Shown: in pieces, positions 10,836-22,800 of the stretch
Numbering within the stretch: position 1 is the stretch's first letter
Layout of the letters: each line of letters opens with the position of its first letter
Source: Diphasiastrum complanatum
Taxonomy: Eukaryota; Streptophyta; Lycopodiopsida; Lycopodiales; Lycopodiaceae
Reading direction: 5' to 3'
DNA: 64,000 bases
Assembly (NCBI GenBank): GCA_029204225.1
Contig: CM055107.1
Location: 43,817,745 to 43,881,744, forward strand
The notes under the pieces: model-generated
Databases searched by the model: none
The model's input: only the letters and a program-made list of their open reading frames with translations
What the model was told of the DNA's origin: nothing
Made by a program: the position numbers and the translations under genes

Positions 10836-13318
10836 GACGTGCTTTCTAATCTTAGACTTAAGTTGTACAAGTTTGACAAACACTCTTTGACCAAACTTGA
10901 TCCTTGTGACTTTGTAATGTCTAAGTTTAGAAACTTATTTTATTATTTAGTGCTCCATGGCACATGCTAGCCTAAAGGCCCAATGTTGGACTTACACAAG
11001 CAAGATGCCAACTAGTTGCCCATTCCTAATACTTCTGACTCTCTACTTTATTTAAGTAGTGTTTGGGCTTACTGCAGGAGACTTTTGCCGACTTTTTAAA
11101 ATATTCCATGTCATTCCCATAATCGGGCAACAAAGACAAAGATTTAGAAGCTTTTATCTAAGATCATTATCACATTATAGAGGTTATTGGAAAATTCACA
11201 ATTATAGCTTAAATATATTTGATATGTTTAGACATCTTTTGACCTTGAGCCACATAAACCTTTTTTCTCATTTATTATTAGTATGAATGCTATTCTACTC
11301 TGCTCTTTGAAGGTATTAGAAACTTCACAATTATAGCTTAAATATATTTGACATGTTTAGACATCTTTTGACATTGAGCCACATAAACTTTATTTCTCAT
11401 TTATTATTAGTTTAATTGCTATTCTACTGTGCTCTTTGAAAATATTCTAATGCTCATGGAGCTTCATGAGATTTCAAGTGAGCCAATCACCATTGATCTA
11501 AACTCTTCAAACTCATTTTGGATGTGTCTATATATTTTTAATATAAATCTAGCATGCTCCTATAAGTTATTATTATTTTGGTAGTTTAACCGTGAATTCA
11601 CAACTACACAAGAATACATCAAAGATGATAAAAATATATTTTGATTTTTTTTATATATATATCTAAGGATTTCTATTTAAGCTTGCATCTATTTTCTCTA
11701 GAATAACATGCTTGTTACAATTGGAGCAAGTTGGGTATTTTTCTCATAGTTTGAGCAACATATGAAAGAAACAAAAGGACACGTTCGAACATGACTCTTA
11801 TGTCCTTATAATGTGTGTTATTCTTGTGTACTTATTCTGAAAATGACACAATCATAGTGCCATACATTGGGCCACATCATTTGAAAATATGACTAATAGT
11901 ATGAAATATTGAAGTTGTTGATTGCAATACAAGTTTCTGTCAAAAAGTGAAAGAATAGCAAGTTGCACACTTGATACTTATTATATTTGGCACTAATTCT
12001 TGAAACAAAGCCTCCAAATTTGGTCAATTGCTTGTCACCTGCCTATATTTCTCTAAGAACAACAGTATATGATTTAAAATGCCCAATAGAATAAGCATGC
12101 TCATCTTACTTCGTCTCCACTTTAAATATGGTTCACTAAATAGTTTCCAACTATATAAGAACATCATCATATAGGTGTACATATTGTAGGTGATGCCTAT
12201 TTGTAAATTGTCTCACCTATAGATTAAAAAAATCATCTAATAGTACAACATGATAGATAAACAAGAGCTCTATTAAAATCTTTATCATATGCTCAATATA
12301 CACTAGATTAACAAAGACTTACTGAAAACTTACATTCATTTGGGGAGCGAGGAGCAAAAGGGAGCGGGGAACTTTGTTTCAGCAGACAGATCCACCTTTG
12401 TTCATGTGCCTATTCGATGGCTATTGATCTTTATCGAGTTGTTTGGTCATGTTTAAATTGGCCCTTCTTCTAGACTTGCTTATTCTGAAGCAACGATTAG
12501 CTTTTTTTTTTTTTTTTTTTTCTTGCGGATATGGACTTTTGCGTTGTAGGTAGTTCTATATTGCAGCCGAGTGGACCTATTTAAGTTGCCTTTTCTCCCC
12601 TGCTCAGATTGCTTTTGGGAACTCGGGATTGCTCCCATGGTCTTTATCATCATTTCTACAATTTCTTGTTTTTTTCTTCCCTCCAGTGGCCTTGCTGTTT
12701 TTCCTTTGGTGACTTTTCTCCTACTTCCTAGCTAAGTTCTTGCTTGTGTTTGTTAACACACAGTTGGTCTTATGCTTTTGTACTTTGTCTCTTGAGCTAG
12801 TGTATTGTTTTTGTACCCTGTCCTTTGTACCCAACCGAGTTCTCGCTAGTGTTTCTCAACACACATATGGTCTTTTGCTTTTGTAAGCTGGCTTTGCTCT
12901 AGACTATATTTTCTACTATAGTCTTTGAGCATGTGCTACCTAGTTCTTCCCATATGGCAATTCGCTTTCATAAGCATGACAAGCCCCAACTCCTCCTCCT
13001 TCCATTAGGTGCCCGTGCTTTGCCTCTGCTCATGTAGATAGATTTTTGCTCCTGCTTTCATTAGTGCTCCTAACAACATCTCGATTTATCCTAGAAGTCT
13101 ACTTCCTCTTCCTACTATAGCTAATCCTTATGTTAGCTACTTAGATGCTCTCAAACATAACCCATGTCACTTCTTGATGGGTAGCTCACCCTCTCAATGT
13201 TATCGAATCTTGAAGCCCTCAATGCTTCACAGACTTCTCTTTTTTATTCTTCTATGGTCATCTTTTTTGGAATGCTTCTTCATGATTTATTTGTTGTTAA
13301 AAAGAACCCATTTCATGG
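10836..13318. other. Unassigned 2.5-kb interval
   Basis: No recognised protein motif. It contains a 129-bp tandem duplication (11192-11448), a 20-base T run at 12502-12521 (a poly-A tail if read on the minus strand) and two diverged copies of a segment containing GTGTTT..TCAACACACA at about 12740 and 12845. It separates copia RT from copia RNase H and so could be one or more insertions in element C. I see no clear terminal repeats or target duplication. Confidence 0.4.
11192..11448. repeat. Tandem duplication, 129-bp unit
   Basis: Two adjacent copies (starting at 11192 and 11321) share AATTATAGCTTAAATATATT, TGTTTAGACATCTTTTGAC and TTCTCATTTATTATTAGT with few differences. The unit is A+T-rich and non-coding. 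Confidence 0.9.
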
Positions 13319-13610
13319 AACAGCAGAAAGCATAAATGCATTTCGTTGTCCTCTATAGAATTAGAATACATTGCAGCTACATCATCAGTGAAGGAGATTA
13401 TTTGGCTTAGAAGGTTGCTACAAGATCTGCAATTTTCACAAATCGGTCCAACTATACTCCAGTGCGACAATCAGAGCTGCATAGCTCTATCTCTGAACCC
13501 ACAAACTCATACAAGAACTAAACACATATAAGTTCAGTTTCTTTTTCTTATAGAGAAATTTCAGAATAAAGATGTTATACTAAGTTATCGTCACACAGAC
13601 GAGATGTTGG
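13319..13610 (+). pseudogene. Copia element C, RNase H, upstream part
   Basis: This encodes the copia RNase H end: SWNSRKHKC, SLSSIELEYIAATSSVKEIIWLRRLL, then LQCDNQSCIALSLNP, and after a stop the tail leading to TDEML. It is cut by element A. The reading resumes at 25032 with the second copy of the duplicated GTTGG and continues in the same frame as ADILTTPL. The clean frame across A shows that C was still fairly intact here when A inserted, apart from the stop after TKHI. Confidence 0.88.
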
Positions 13611-14257
13611 TGTGAAAAATACAGATCCTAAGTGGATCTAAACTCCAAGATCATTGGCTTGAATGCTTGCACTCCAAACTACATAAGCTAGGAATTGGCA
13701 ACACATTCTATGCTACCTAGAATGCAAAGAACTTGATCAAAAAGCATTTATCACAAATGGAAACTTCCATAAACATCAAGTGCGGCCCAAAATAGCATTA
13801 TACAATCCATAATACATCAGCCTATCACTTTTGGAAAGCACCTAAGATCATACACACAAAGCTTGAACTCAATCACTACACAATGCCAACAATGGAAGGA
13901 GAACCCAATAGAAAAATCTCTCATTAAGCAAATGAATACAATGGATCTGCTCCAACCTGTTTCTCCACGGCCTACCTGCTATATATAGCTGAGAGAGATG
14001 ACTCTCTCTCCTCTCTCTAGACCCTCCTTACCTAAAATATGCCCTATATAGGTAAAATTGGCATATATGTCCAAAATACATGAAAATGGACTCATTTCGA
14101 AGGTCTTGAAGTTTGACACTTCTTCATACTGAAAAAATACACTTACTAAAAATATCTAGACCTGTTTCACACGTGTGAAAAGTCAGATCCTAAACTATGT
14201 GCCATTTTTAGCAATTTTGGCCTAAAACTAGACAAGGAAATGTTGACAATTTTCACA
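13611..14257 (-). repeat. 3' LTR of element A
   Basis: 647 bp. On the minus strand it begins TGTGAAAATTG and ends TTTTTCACA, with TG..CA termini. It contains the 16-bp palindrome TTTCACACGTGTGAAA (14165-14180) and a TATATATAG box. It is almost identical to 18519-19161. Confidence 0.95.
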
Positions 14258-14270
14258 CTCCCTCTTCAAC
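14258..14270 (-). other. Polypurine tract of element A
   Basis: The minus strand reads GTTGAAGAGGGAG and abuts the LTR. It is the expected priming site for plus-strand DNA synthesis, is identical to that of element B, and immediately follows the stop codon of the ORF. Confidence 0.85.
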
Positions 14271-17200
14271 TTAACTTGCTAGTTTTACAACACTACTTTG
14301 TTCCAACTTAAGAATGATCTCCATCATCAGAATAGATCTCTTCTCAAGGATCCTAATATGTACAAAATAGGACACAACATAATTGATATAGATAATAGTG
14401 TCCATATAGGATGCTTCACTATTTCTTACATCAATTTTACATAGAATCATAAAAATGGTACATGTAAAAGAACATAGAATCTCAATTAATGAATTCCTCC
14501 ATGTATCCATCTCTGGTTTCTCTGTAAAATAGCAGCAAACAAGTTGTAAATGAAAGTGATCAACAAGTGTTTGCATGCCTCCTCCACATTTCACTATACA
14601 TATAGTGAATGCAACATGTATCTCCATGAATGAACTTCCATCACCACCTTGCCTTTGTAGATCTTCAATCCATGAAAGCCTTTGAGTGAATGAATGCCAA
14701 AAAGATGTGTTCCCTACTCCATTTGAATGACCAAAACTTGAACTTGAAATACTTGAAGTACCTCCACAAGATTTGCACACAACGCTTGATCCTACAATGT
14801 CAACAAGTTGCCAATTTGCCAACACTAGAATACTAGATCTTGAACTTTGTTCAAAAGAAAACATATTGACCACTTCAATACCTTTCAAGATCTGAATGAA
14901 TTCATGTACTTGATCATACAAACCAGCAATGATAACTATTCCATCTCCAAGATCCAAAGGATGCAAAACTATGGAACTAGTTTTATTGAAATTTGACAAT
15001 TTCAACACATTGACATAACAATGTTCATACATGAGATTAGGCAAGTGAGGTAGAGTAAGAAGACACTTCCTTGCAGCTCCAAAGACCTTACTTGAACCTT
15101 CAAGAACCTGTAAAAACAGATCCAAAATGCCTTGACCATTTGTCTCTTCTTTGATGCTTTTCACTAGCTTCGAATTGCCACTTGTCTCTTGGTGTTGATG
15201 AAGCAATCCAAGATCAACCTCTTGATCTTCCAATAAGACATCAAAGATCTTGCATATGTGAACATCTTCAGATCTGAAACTCTGAAGATACTCCCTCTCA
15301 AACACATGATTAAGATCCCACAAGATCTCATCAATGCTCAAATTTGACCCTTCACTATAGTTAGTGAAAACAATGCCACCATCATAAACCAAAAGATAGA
15401 TTCCAACATTTCCATTTAACATGAAGTAGAGTAGGTGAAGATGAGTATCAAACCTAATCAAAACAGCCCTCTTGAGTTCATAACAAACCTCAATAAGCTC
15501 ACCAATGATATCTCCCTTGCCTTGAAGAAGTTGCCACTTGAGTTGCTCCATGTAGTCTTCTTCAACCAACCTTTTGCCATCTTGACCATGAATGAACAAT
15601 CCACCACAATCATAGAATGCTTTGAGTTGATGAAGAGATGTTAGATCCATGCTTTGGATCTTCCCAAGAACCACTCTTCCATTGCCCTTTCCTTCACAAG
15701 ACTCCCTCTTAATGCTAGCACCACAAAAGTTAGAAACCTCCCTCTTGATAGTTGCACCATAAGAAGTAGAAGACTCTTGAATATTAGAAGCCAAGAAAAG
15801 AATCCTTAGTACCTTCAACATAAGAGTGATTGAAGTACTCTCTCTTTTCAAACATGAACTTCTACTCAATGATTTAGGTAATGAGTCATATGATAATGAT
15901 TCTTCCTCACTATCGTTCATAAAAACATCATTCAAAGTACATCCTACTTTGAACACTTCACATACTTCTCTTCCTTTTGACTTGTGATCTCCCTCACCAA
16001 GTCTCATGATAGAAACCTTTGATCTACTCTTTTTATGAAGAAATGTGACACCACTTGTTGCACAAATGACTTTATCACAAAAAGATGTAAAAGAACCATT
16101 TCCTTCAAGCATGCTCAAAGCACCATCATCTTTTCCCACATGATTACATACATCAATATGAAAAGAATTAGAAGAACAACCATCTTCTTGCAAAGAATGA
16201 CACTTAGCATCTCCATCTTTTTCCATATGAACAAACAAGTCATTAGCAACAATCACTTCCAAAGAAGAATCTTCATCAACTCCATTGATGAAGTTAGCTC
16301 CTTCCTTACCTTTTCCATTTTTGCACTTGCCATCTAGCACCATTGAAGAACCAACAAGCCTTGGAAGTCCATGAGTAGAAGAGTACAAACATGATGCTAA
16401 TTTAGCTCCACATGACTCCATATGACTAGTAGGTAACACTAGTGCATCTTCAAGATCCAATGGATCCAAAAAATTGACCATAGATTCACCAAAGCTTGCC
16501 AAGTTAGCACAACAATTATCATCTCCAAGAAGTACATTAGATCTCAACCTAGATCTAGCATTTTGTTTCTTATGGCATTCATTTGCAAAATGTCCTTTTA
16601 TCCCACAATAAAAACATTTGAACTTGGACTTATCTTGCTTCCTACTTTGCAAAGAAGAAGAATGCTTTCCATGCTCCAAACTACCTTGCTTGGACCACTT
16701 GCCTTTGAACTTGCCCTTTGTGAAAAGAGCTTCTTCATCTCCACCTTGTGTTGATGCACCACCACCTTTGGCTTGCAACCTATGCTCTTCAGCCACCAAG
16801 ATCTCTTGCAAGTCATTGACACTTGGCAAGGACTTTTGTATAGCAAAGCATTGTACAAGGTTAGAATGTTCATCAAGCAAACCATTCAACATGACTTGAA
16901 CTAGTTCCCCATCCTTTATGCTTTCATCTATGCATGCTAGATCATCATTCAAGGATTTAACCTTCAAGACAAATGAATGTGCACTCTCTCCCTCTCTTTG
17001 ACAACTTTGGAAGATTTGCCTTCTTAGGGTGAGAACCCTAGATGTGGATTTGGACTCATAGATCTTCTTCAAAGCATTCCATGCTTCACTTGAAGAAGTA
17101 CATTTACCAACTTCTTTAAGAAGTTCATTGGTAACATTCATCTTTATGATATGTAAGGCTCTTTTAGCCCTTCTATCAAAATTTAGTTGCTCTTGAAGAA

Positions 17201-17345
17201 TTAGAGGTCTTTCTTCAATTCCCACAACTATATCCATTAGCTCATTCAACTCTAGTAAAGACTCCATCCTCACTTTCCAAGTTGAATAGTTTGTAGAGTT
17301 TAACCTCTCTTTAGCTTCCAACATGATTCCATTATTGGATGTCAT
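14271..17345 (-). CDS. Copia Gag fused to a long C-terminal region of unknown origin
   Basis: A 1024-residue uninterrupted ORF. I chose the ATG at 17345 because it aligns with the start of element B's Gag; the frame stays open 22 codons upstream but only to a TTG. Residues 1-270 are a typical copia Gag, close to B's: a short N-terminal domain (NYSTWKVRMESLLELNELM), a UBN2-type capsid (EAWNALKKIYESKSTSRVL), then basic linker and one CCHC knuckle at about 244-257 (CFYCGIKGHFANEC). About 740 residues follow that show no protease, integrase, RT or RNase H motif and that I do not recognise. They are rich in Ser, Asp, Glu, Cys and His, with hydrophobic blocks near the end. The ORF stops just before the polypurine tract. 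Gag packages element RNA in virus-like particles; a role for the C-terminal part is unknown. It may be captured sequence or simply open by chance in a young copy. Confidence 0.85.
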   Translation of the reverse strand: MTSNNGIMLEAKERLNSTNYSTWKVRMESLLELNELMDIVVGIEERPLILQEQLNFDRRAKRALHIIKMNVTNELLKEVGKCTSSSEAWNALKKIYESKSTSRVLTLRRQIFQSCQREGESAHSFVLKVKSLNDDLACIDESIKDGELVQVMLNGLLDEHSNLVQCFAIQKSLPSVNDLQEILVAEEHRLQAKGGGASTQGGDEEALFTKGKFKGKWSKQGSLEHGKHSSSLQSRKQDKSKFKCFYCGIKGHFANECHKKQNARSRLRSNVLLGDDNCCANLASFGESMVNFLDPLDLEDALVLPTSHMESCGAKLASCLYSSTHGLPRLVGSSMVLDGKCKNGKGKEGANFINGVDEDSSLEVIVANDLFVHMEKDGDAKCHSLQEDGCSSNSFHIDVCNHVGKDDGALSMLEGNGSFTSFCDKVICATSGVTFLHKKSRSKVSIMRLGEGDHKSKGREVCEVFKVGCTLNDVFMNDSEEESLSYDSLPKSLSRSSCLKRESTSITLMLKVLRILFLASNIQESSTSYGATIKREVSNFCGASIKRESCEGKGNGRVVLGKIQSMDLTSLHQLKAFYDCGGLFIHGQDGKRLVEEDYMEQLKWQLLQGKGDIIGELIEVCYELKRAVLIRFDTHLHLLYFMLNGNVGIYLLVYDGGIVFTNYSEGSNLSIDEILWDLNHVFEREYLQSFRSEDVHICKIFDVLLEDQEVDLGLLHQHQETSGNSKLVKSIKEETNGQGILDLFLQVLEGSSKVFGAARKCLLTLPHLPNLMYEHCYVNVLKLSNFNKTSSIVLHPLDLGDGIVIIAGLYDQVHEFIQILKGIEVVNMFSFEQSSRSSILVLANWQLVDIVGSSVVCKSCGGTSSISSSSFGHSNGVGNTSFWHSFTQRLSWIEDLQRQGGDGSSFMEIHVAFTICIVKCGGGMQTLVDHFHLQLVCCYFTEKPEMDTWRNSLIEILCSFTCTIFMILCKIDVRNSEASYMDTIIYINYVVSYFVHIRILEKRSILMMEIILKLEQSSVVKLAS

Positions 17346-18506
17346 GATGCTAATATCTTCTTGTGTCCTTAGGCTCTGTTCTAATGCACCTAGCACTCTC
17401 CTTTCTCTCAATAAATGAAGAAGGAGAAGATCTTAAAAGATTTAGAACCCTAAATGACCTCTATCTTGAAACTATTTGGCTTTCAAGCATAGAAAGGAAG
17501 ATTGAAACACATGCAACACTTTGCACACACTAAGAATGGATTACAAACTCAAACCAACCTGAACACACTCTTGCTTAAGCTCTCAAACTTTCCAGCAAGT
17601 GACCAAATCAAGTTATGGTGTGAAGAGTTACTTGCATTCTTAGAAAATACCCAAAACTAGGATGCCAAGATTACCTAGTAATGAACAAACTTGATCAACA
17701 TATGATCAACACACTAAGATATTGATTCAACCTGTAAAACCACATGTAAACCACACTTCTAAAAGTTTATAAACTCCAGCAAGTGATAAATACAAGATTT
17801 AGAGGTGAATGAATGAGCACACTTAGTGAATCACAAGACTAGCTTCACTATCTTGTCAAATCTTGGTGTTTAGATGTAGATCTAAGATCACTTCACATGA
17901 GAATGTTCCTCAACCTGTTAAGAACCTGAAAACACACTTGCATAATGGTTAACACCTTCCAGCAAATGCTCCAATCAAATTACATAAGGAGAGTTACTTA
18001 CATGCTCAACAAAGTACACCAAAATTTATGCCAAAATTGATGACAATCTTTACAATATGCTCTTCACAATGGAGCTTACAATATGTTCACCCAAAAAAGG
18101 GGATCTTTCATCCAAATGGGAGCTTTGCTCAGCCTTTAGGAGAATTACAACTCACTCAAAAGAGCATTTGTCATCCACTTAAGGAGAAGTTTCATCCACT
18201 TAAGGAGAGTGTTCATCCAAGAATGGAGATTGTCAACAATAGGATTGAAAAGAACATTGTTAGTATTGAATATGCACAAGCCTCACAATCACAAATGATT
18301 AGGTGTTATGATCTGATCCAAAATAGTTTCTTTTCAGCCTCTGATCTTCAATAGACCTGAAATATGCTTTTGATCCACAAGTTCAACTCACAAAACAAAG
18401 GTTAGTAAGATTTGATCAACAAAGCAATGCAAAATCATGCTAGAACTTGATCAAACATCCAAATATCACCAAAAATGGAATACTTACTGTAAATAGAAGC
18501 CAACCA
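17346..18506 (-). other. Leader of element A
   Basis: About 1.16 kb between primer site and Gag start, unusually long compared with B's 0.6 kb. It has no conserved protein motif. It includes a run of short imperfect repeats (CATCCACTTAAGGAGA words at about 18170-18225). The 66 bases before the ATG are similar to B's leader. Confidence 0.7.
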
Positions 18507-18518
18507 GCTCTGATACCA
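18507..18518 (-). other. Primer-binding site of element A (tRNA-iMet)
   Basis: The minus strand reads TGGTATCAGAGC directly after the 5' LTR. This is complementary to the 3' end of plant initiator tRNA-Met, which primes minus-strand DNA synthesis. Confidence 0.92.
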
Positions 18519-19161
18519 TGTGAAAAATACAGATCCTAAGTGGATCTAAACTCCAAGATCATTGGCTTGAATGCTTGCACTCCAAACTACATAAGCTAGG
18601 AATTGGCAACACATTCTATGCTACCTAGAATGCAAAGAACTTGATCAAAAAGCATTTATCAAAAATGGAAACTTCCATAAACATCAAGTGCGGCCCAAAA
18701 TAGCATTATACAATCCATAATACATCAGCCTATCACTTTTGGAAAGCACCTAAGATCATACACACAAAGCTTGAACTCAATCACTACACAATGCCAACAA
18801 TGGAAGGAGAACCCAATAGAAAAATCTCTCATTAAGCAAATGAATACAATGGATCTGCTCCAACCTGTTTCTCCACGGCCTACTTGCTATATATAGCTGA
18901 GAGAGATGACTCTCTCTCCTCTCTCTAGACCCTCCTTACCTAAAATATGCCCTATATAGGTAAAATTGGCATATATGTCCAAAATACATGAAAATGGACT
19001 CATTTCGAAGGTCTTGAAGTTTGACACTTCTTCATACTGAAAAAATACACTTACTAAAAATATCTAGACCTGTTTCACACGTGTGAAAAGTCAGATCCTA
19101 AACTATGTGCCATTTTTAGCAATTTTGGCCTAAAACTAGACAAGGAAATGTTGACAATTTT
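18519..19161 (-). repeat. 5' LTR of element A (last 4 bp displaced to 25028-25031)
   Basis: 643 of the 647 LTR bases lie here. The outermost four, CACA, lie beyond element B at 25028-25031. It is the promoter-bearing LTR for the minus-strand transcript. B's insertion at its outer end leaves the TATA region and primer site untouched. Confidence 0.93.
18887..18896 (-). promoter_or_regulatory. TATA box in 5' LTR of element A
   Basis: CTATATATAG (self-complementary) lies about 270 bp inside the LTR start on the minus strand, the expected U3 promoter position. Confidence 0.6.
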
Positions 19162-19814
19162 TGTGAAAAACTCAGATCCAAAAGATGCTAAAGTTTCATA
19201 AAGATCTTGGCCATGGAAGTTATGCACATCTAGATTGAAAAAATGATAGAAATTGTGATGTTAAGCATACTAAACATCAACTAAACATCAAAATCTGATC
19301 ATAAGCTTCCACAAACAGAAACTTGCTGTCCCTGTCCGTACTTCAGAGCCTACAACCTGCATTTCACACGTGTGAAGCCATAGCAACAAAGAAATCACAA
19401 TTCTAGTGGCTAGAATGCAAGATATGAACAAAAAAGTGAGAGAGAAGAAGATGGACCTTCAAAGAGCATAACATTCATTCAATAGAATGAAAATGAGATG
19501 TGTACATACTCGTGGAGATGGCTATTTATAGCAGCCATAGTGCCTCTTGGCCACTTGTCTTATGATAGGCTAAAATTGGGGTCCAATAGGATTCACCCAT
19601 ATACCTAGAAATTTGGTCAAATAGGAATGCACCAAATTATGAGCCAATAGAAGAGCTCCACACTCGACCTCCTCTAATTAATGTGACCTCAAAAGTAGTG
19701 TACACATACTTTGGGCCTCTACATACATGTATGAACCTATCTCTAACTTTTATTTGGCCATAGGCCTACAAAATCTCAAGTTAGGAAAATACTACTAGTT
19801 GACAATTTTTCACA
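19162..19814 (-). repeat. 3' LTR of element B
   Basis: 653 bp with TGTGAAAA..TTTTCACA termini. It carries the palindrome TTCACACGTGTGAA (19363-19376) and TATAAATAG on the minus strand. Its first bases supply the stop codon of the Gag-Pol ORF. Confidence 0.96.
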
Positions 19815-22800
19815 CTCCCTCTTCAACTAGTTTTAGCATAGATTTAGAAAGTACACCAAGACTTGTTCTATGCTTGAAAAATAAGTCCTTTCCCAATGCT
19901 TTGGTAAAGATATCAGCCACACATTCCTTTGATGGGACATGTTCAAGCTTGATCTCTTTTGCCAACACTTGTTCTCTCACAAAATGGTAAGCCACCTCGA
20001 TATGTTTGCTCCTTGCATGGAAAACCGGATTGCTTGCTAGACTTTGGGCTGAAAGGTTGTCACAAAAGATGATTGGACTCTCTGAAAAATCCAGCAAATG
20101 AAGCTCCATAATCATCCTCTTGATCCACACCATCTCCTTTGTGCATGATGTCAAAGCTTTGTACTCGGCCTCACTAGAAGAAAGTGATATAGTTGCTTGT
20201 TTCTTCGACATCCATGAGATAGCTCCATCACCTATGAAAATAGCATGTGCATTTATGGATTTTCTATCCATAAGGTCTCCTGCAAAATCTGAATCTGAAA
20301 AACCAAATAAGTTAGGTGATGAGCCTCTATAAACAATGCCAAAATCTTTTGTTCCCGAGATGTATCTCAAGATCCTCTTTCCTAGTTTCCAATGTTCTAT
20401 GCTAGGATCTTGCATGAATTGGCTTAATCTACCAACACAATAAGATAAATCAGGTCTTGTGATGGTTAGATATATAAGAGAACCTATTAGCTTCCTATAG
20501 AGAGTAATGTCCTCGAAGGATCTTTCATTACCTCTTATAGTTAGCTTTACATGTGATTCCATAGGTGTATCAATAGGATTTGCATCTACCATATGAAATC
20601 TATTGAGAATAGAAATAGCATACTTCTCTTGTGAAATAAAAGTGATTTGAGAAGTTCTAATTACTTCTATTCCTAAGATATAGCTCAAAAGACCAAGATC
20701 ATGCACTTCAAATTCCTTTTTTAGTGCTTTCTTGATATCTTCTATATCTTCCTTGTTCCCTCCACTTAAAATAATGTCATCCACATAAATTAGAAGGATT
20801 GTAACATCATTAGCACTAATTCTAAAGTAAAGTGAATGATCATACTCACTCATAGTGAAGTTTTGAGAAAGTAGAAAAGAGTTAAGCCTAGCATACCAAC
20901 TCCTTGGTGCTTGCTTAAGACCATACAAACTTTTTTGTAGAAAACACACATGATTAGGCTTGCTATGAGAAACATAGCTCTCGGGTTGCTCCATGTAGAC
21001 TTCCTCTTCAAGATCACCATTCAAGAAAGCATTAGAAATGTCTAATTGCCAAAGATCCCATCCATAAAGAGTTGCAAGGGAAATGATTACTCTTATGCTC
21101 ACCATCTTTGCCACGGGTGCAAAGGTTTCCTCATAGTCAATGCCATGCTCTTGAGCATAACCTTTAGCCACCAACCTTGCCTTTAACTTGTTGATAGATC
21201 CATCTTGATTTGTCTTTACCTTGAAGATCCATTTGCATCCAATTGCACTTTTGCCCTTTGGAAGCTCCACCAATCTCCATGTGTTGTTCTTCATAAGTGC
21301 TTCAAACTCAAGATCCATTGCTTGGATCCATTCCTCTTCTTGCCTTGCTTCATCTACACATGAAGGTACATCAAAAGAAGTTAGGAAAGCATAGTTGGAT
21401 CCATCCACCACTTGCTTACCTTTGCCATCATAAGTGAGCCTTGAGGGTTTCACTTTATGCCTTGGAGTTCTCCTTGGAATTTGACTTGAAGAGGCTTCTT
21501 CAACATCCACATCCAATGTGTCATCAACTCCATTGTCATCAAGCACATTAGTTGCAACAACACCATCATCACTTGAAACAACTTTTGGAATGTTACCTTC
21601 ATCAAAAATGACATCCCTACTTGTGAACACTTTCTTGATTGAAGGAACATAAATCCTATATGCTTTGCTTACTTCACTATAACCAACAAAAATGCCCTTT
21701 CTTGAAGATGGATCCTCCTTAGTTCTATCATCAAGAGTAATGTTGAAGTAGCAAATGCATCCAAAAGTTCTTAGAAACTTGACATTAGGCTTCGTACCAA
21801 ACAAAGCTTCAAAAGGGGTTTTTCCTTCCAATACAACACTTGGCCATCTATTGCATAGGAAATTTGCACACAACAAAGCATCACTCCAAAAAGGTTTAGG
21901 AAGATTAGCATTCAATCTCATTGCCTTTGCACTCTCACACAAGGTTCTATTCTTCCTCTCGGCCACTCCATTTTGTTGTGGTGTTCTTGGACATGTATAC
22001 TCCCTCTTGATCCCATGCTCATCGCAAAAGGCTTTGAATTTGTTAGAAATGTATTCACCACCATTGTCGCTCCTCAAGCATTTGATTTTGGTTGTAAATT
22101 GAGTCTCAATAGCAACTTTGAACTTGACAAACACATCAAACACCTCATCCTTGCTCTTTAGTAGATAAACCCAACAAAATCTACTAAAATCATCAATGAA
22201 AGTTACATACATCTTAGCACCTCCATTGCTAATTGTAGTAACACCATGAATATCCGAATGCAAGAGAGAAAAAGGCATCTTAGATCTAGATATAGATCTA
22301 GTATATGGCAATCTATGTGATTTAGACAAAGCACATTCTTCACAAACATGATTCAAGCAAGTAAGAGACTTGGGAAGTCCCCTTACTACCTCCTTTTTGG
22401 CTATTACCTCCAAGGCCTTGTAGTTGAGATGTCCCATCCTTTTATGCCATACCTCTTGAATTGACATTTGTTCATTTGCCATGCATCCAACTTGGTTAGC
22501 AACAACACATGCATCAAGCTTGAACAATTTCCCTTGCCTTTTCCCTTTTGCAATGATACTACACCCCTTTTTGATCAAGCAAGCATCACCATCAAACTCA
22601 ACTTTGAATCCTTTGTCAAGCATTTGGCTTACACTAAGTAAGTTCTTGGTAATGGATGGAATGAGCAAAACATCTTTCAATTCTATATTCCTATTTGTAG
22701 AAAGTGAAATAGGAATTGTGCCAATCCCCTTGATTGCACACTCACCATCATTTGCGGTATAGATTACCTTCCTATCACCATCAAATGCCATTAAAGATGA

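Noticed and set aside
17346-17411. 22-codon N-terminal extension of the element A ORF
   Set aside because: It begins at TTG, and the corresponding region of element B is leader; the ATG at 17345 aligns with B's Gag start.
18028-18354. 108-codon plus-strand open frame in the leader of element A
   Set aside because: It is antisense to the element, contains short internal repeats and has no recognisable domain.
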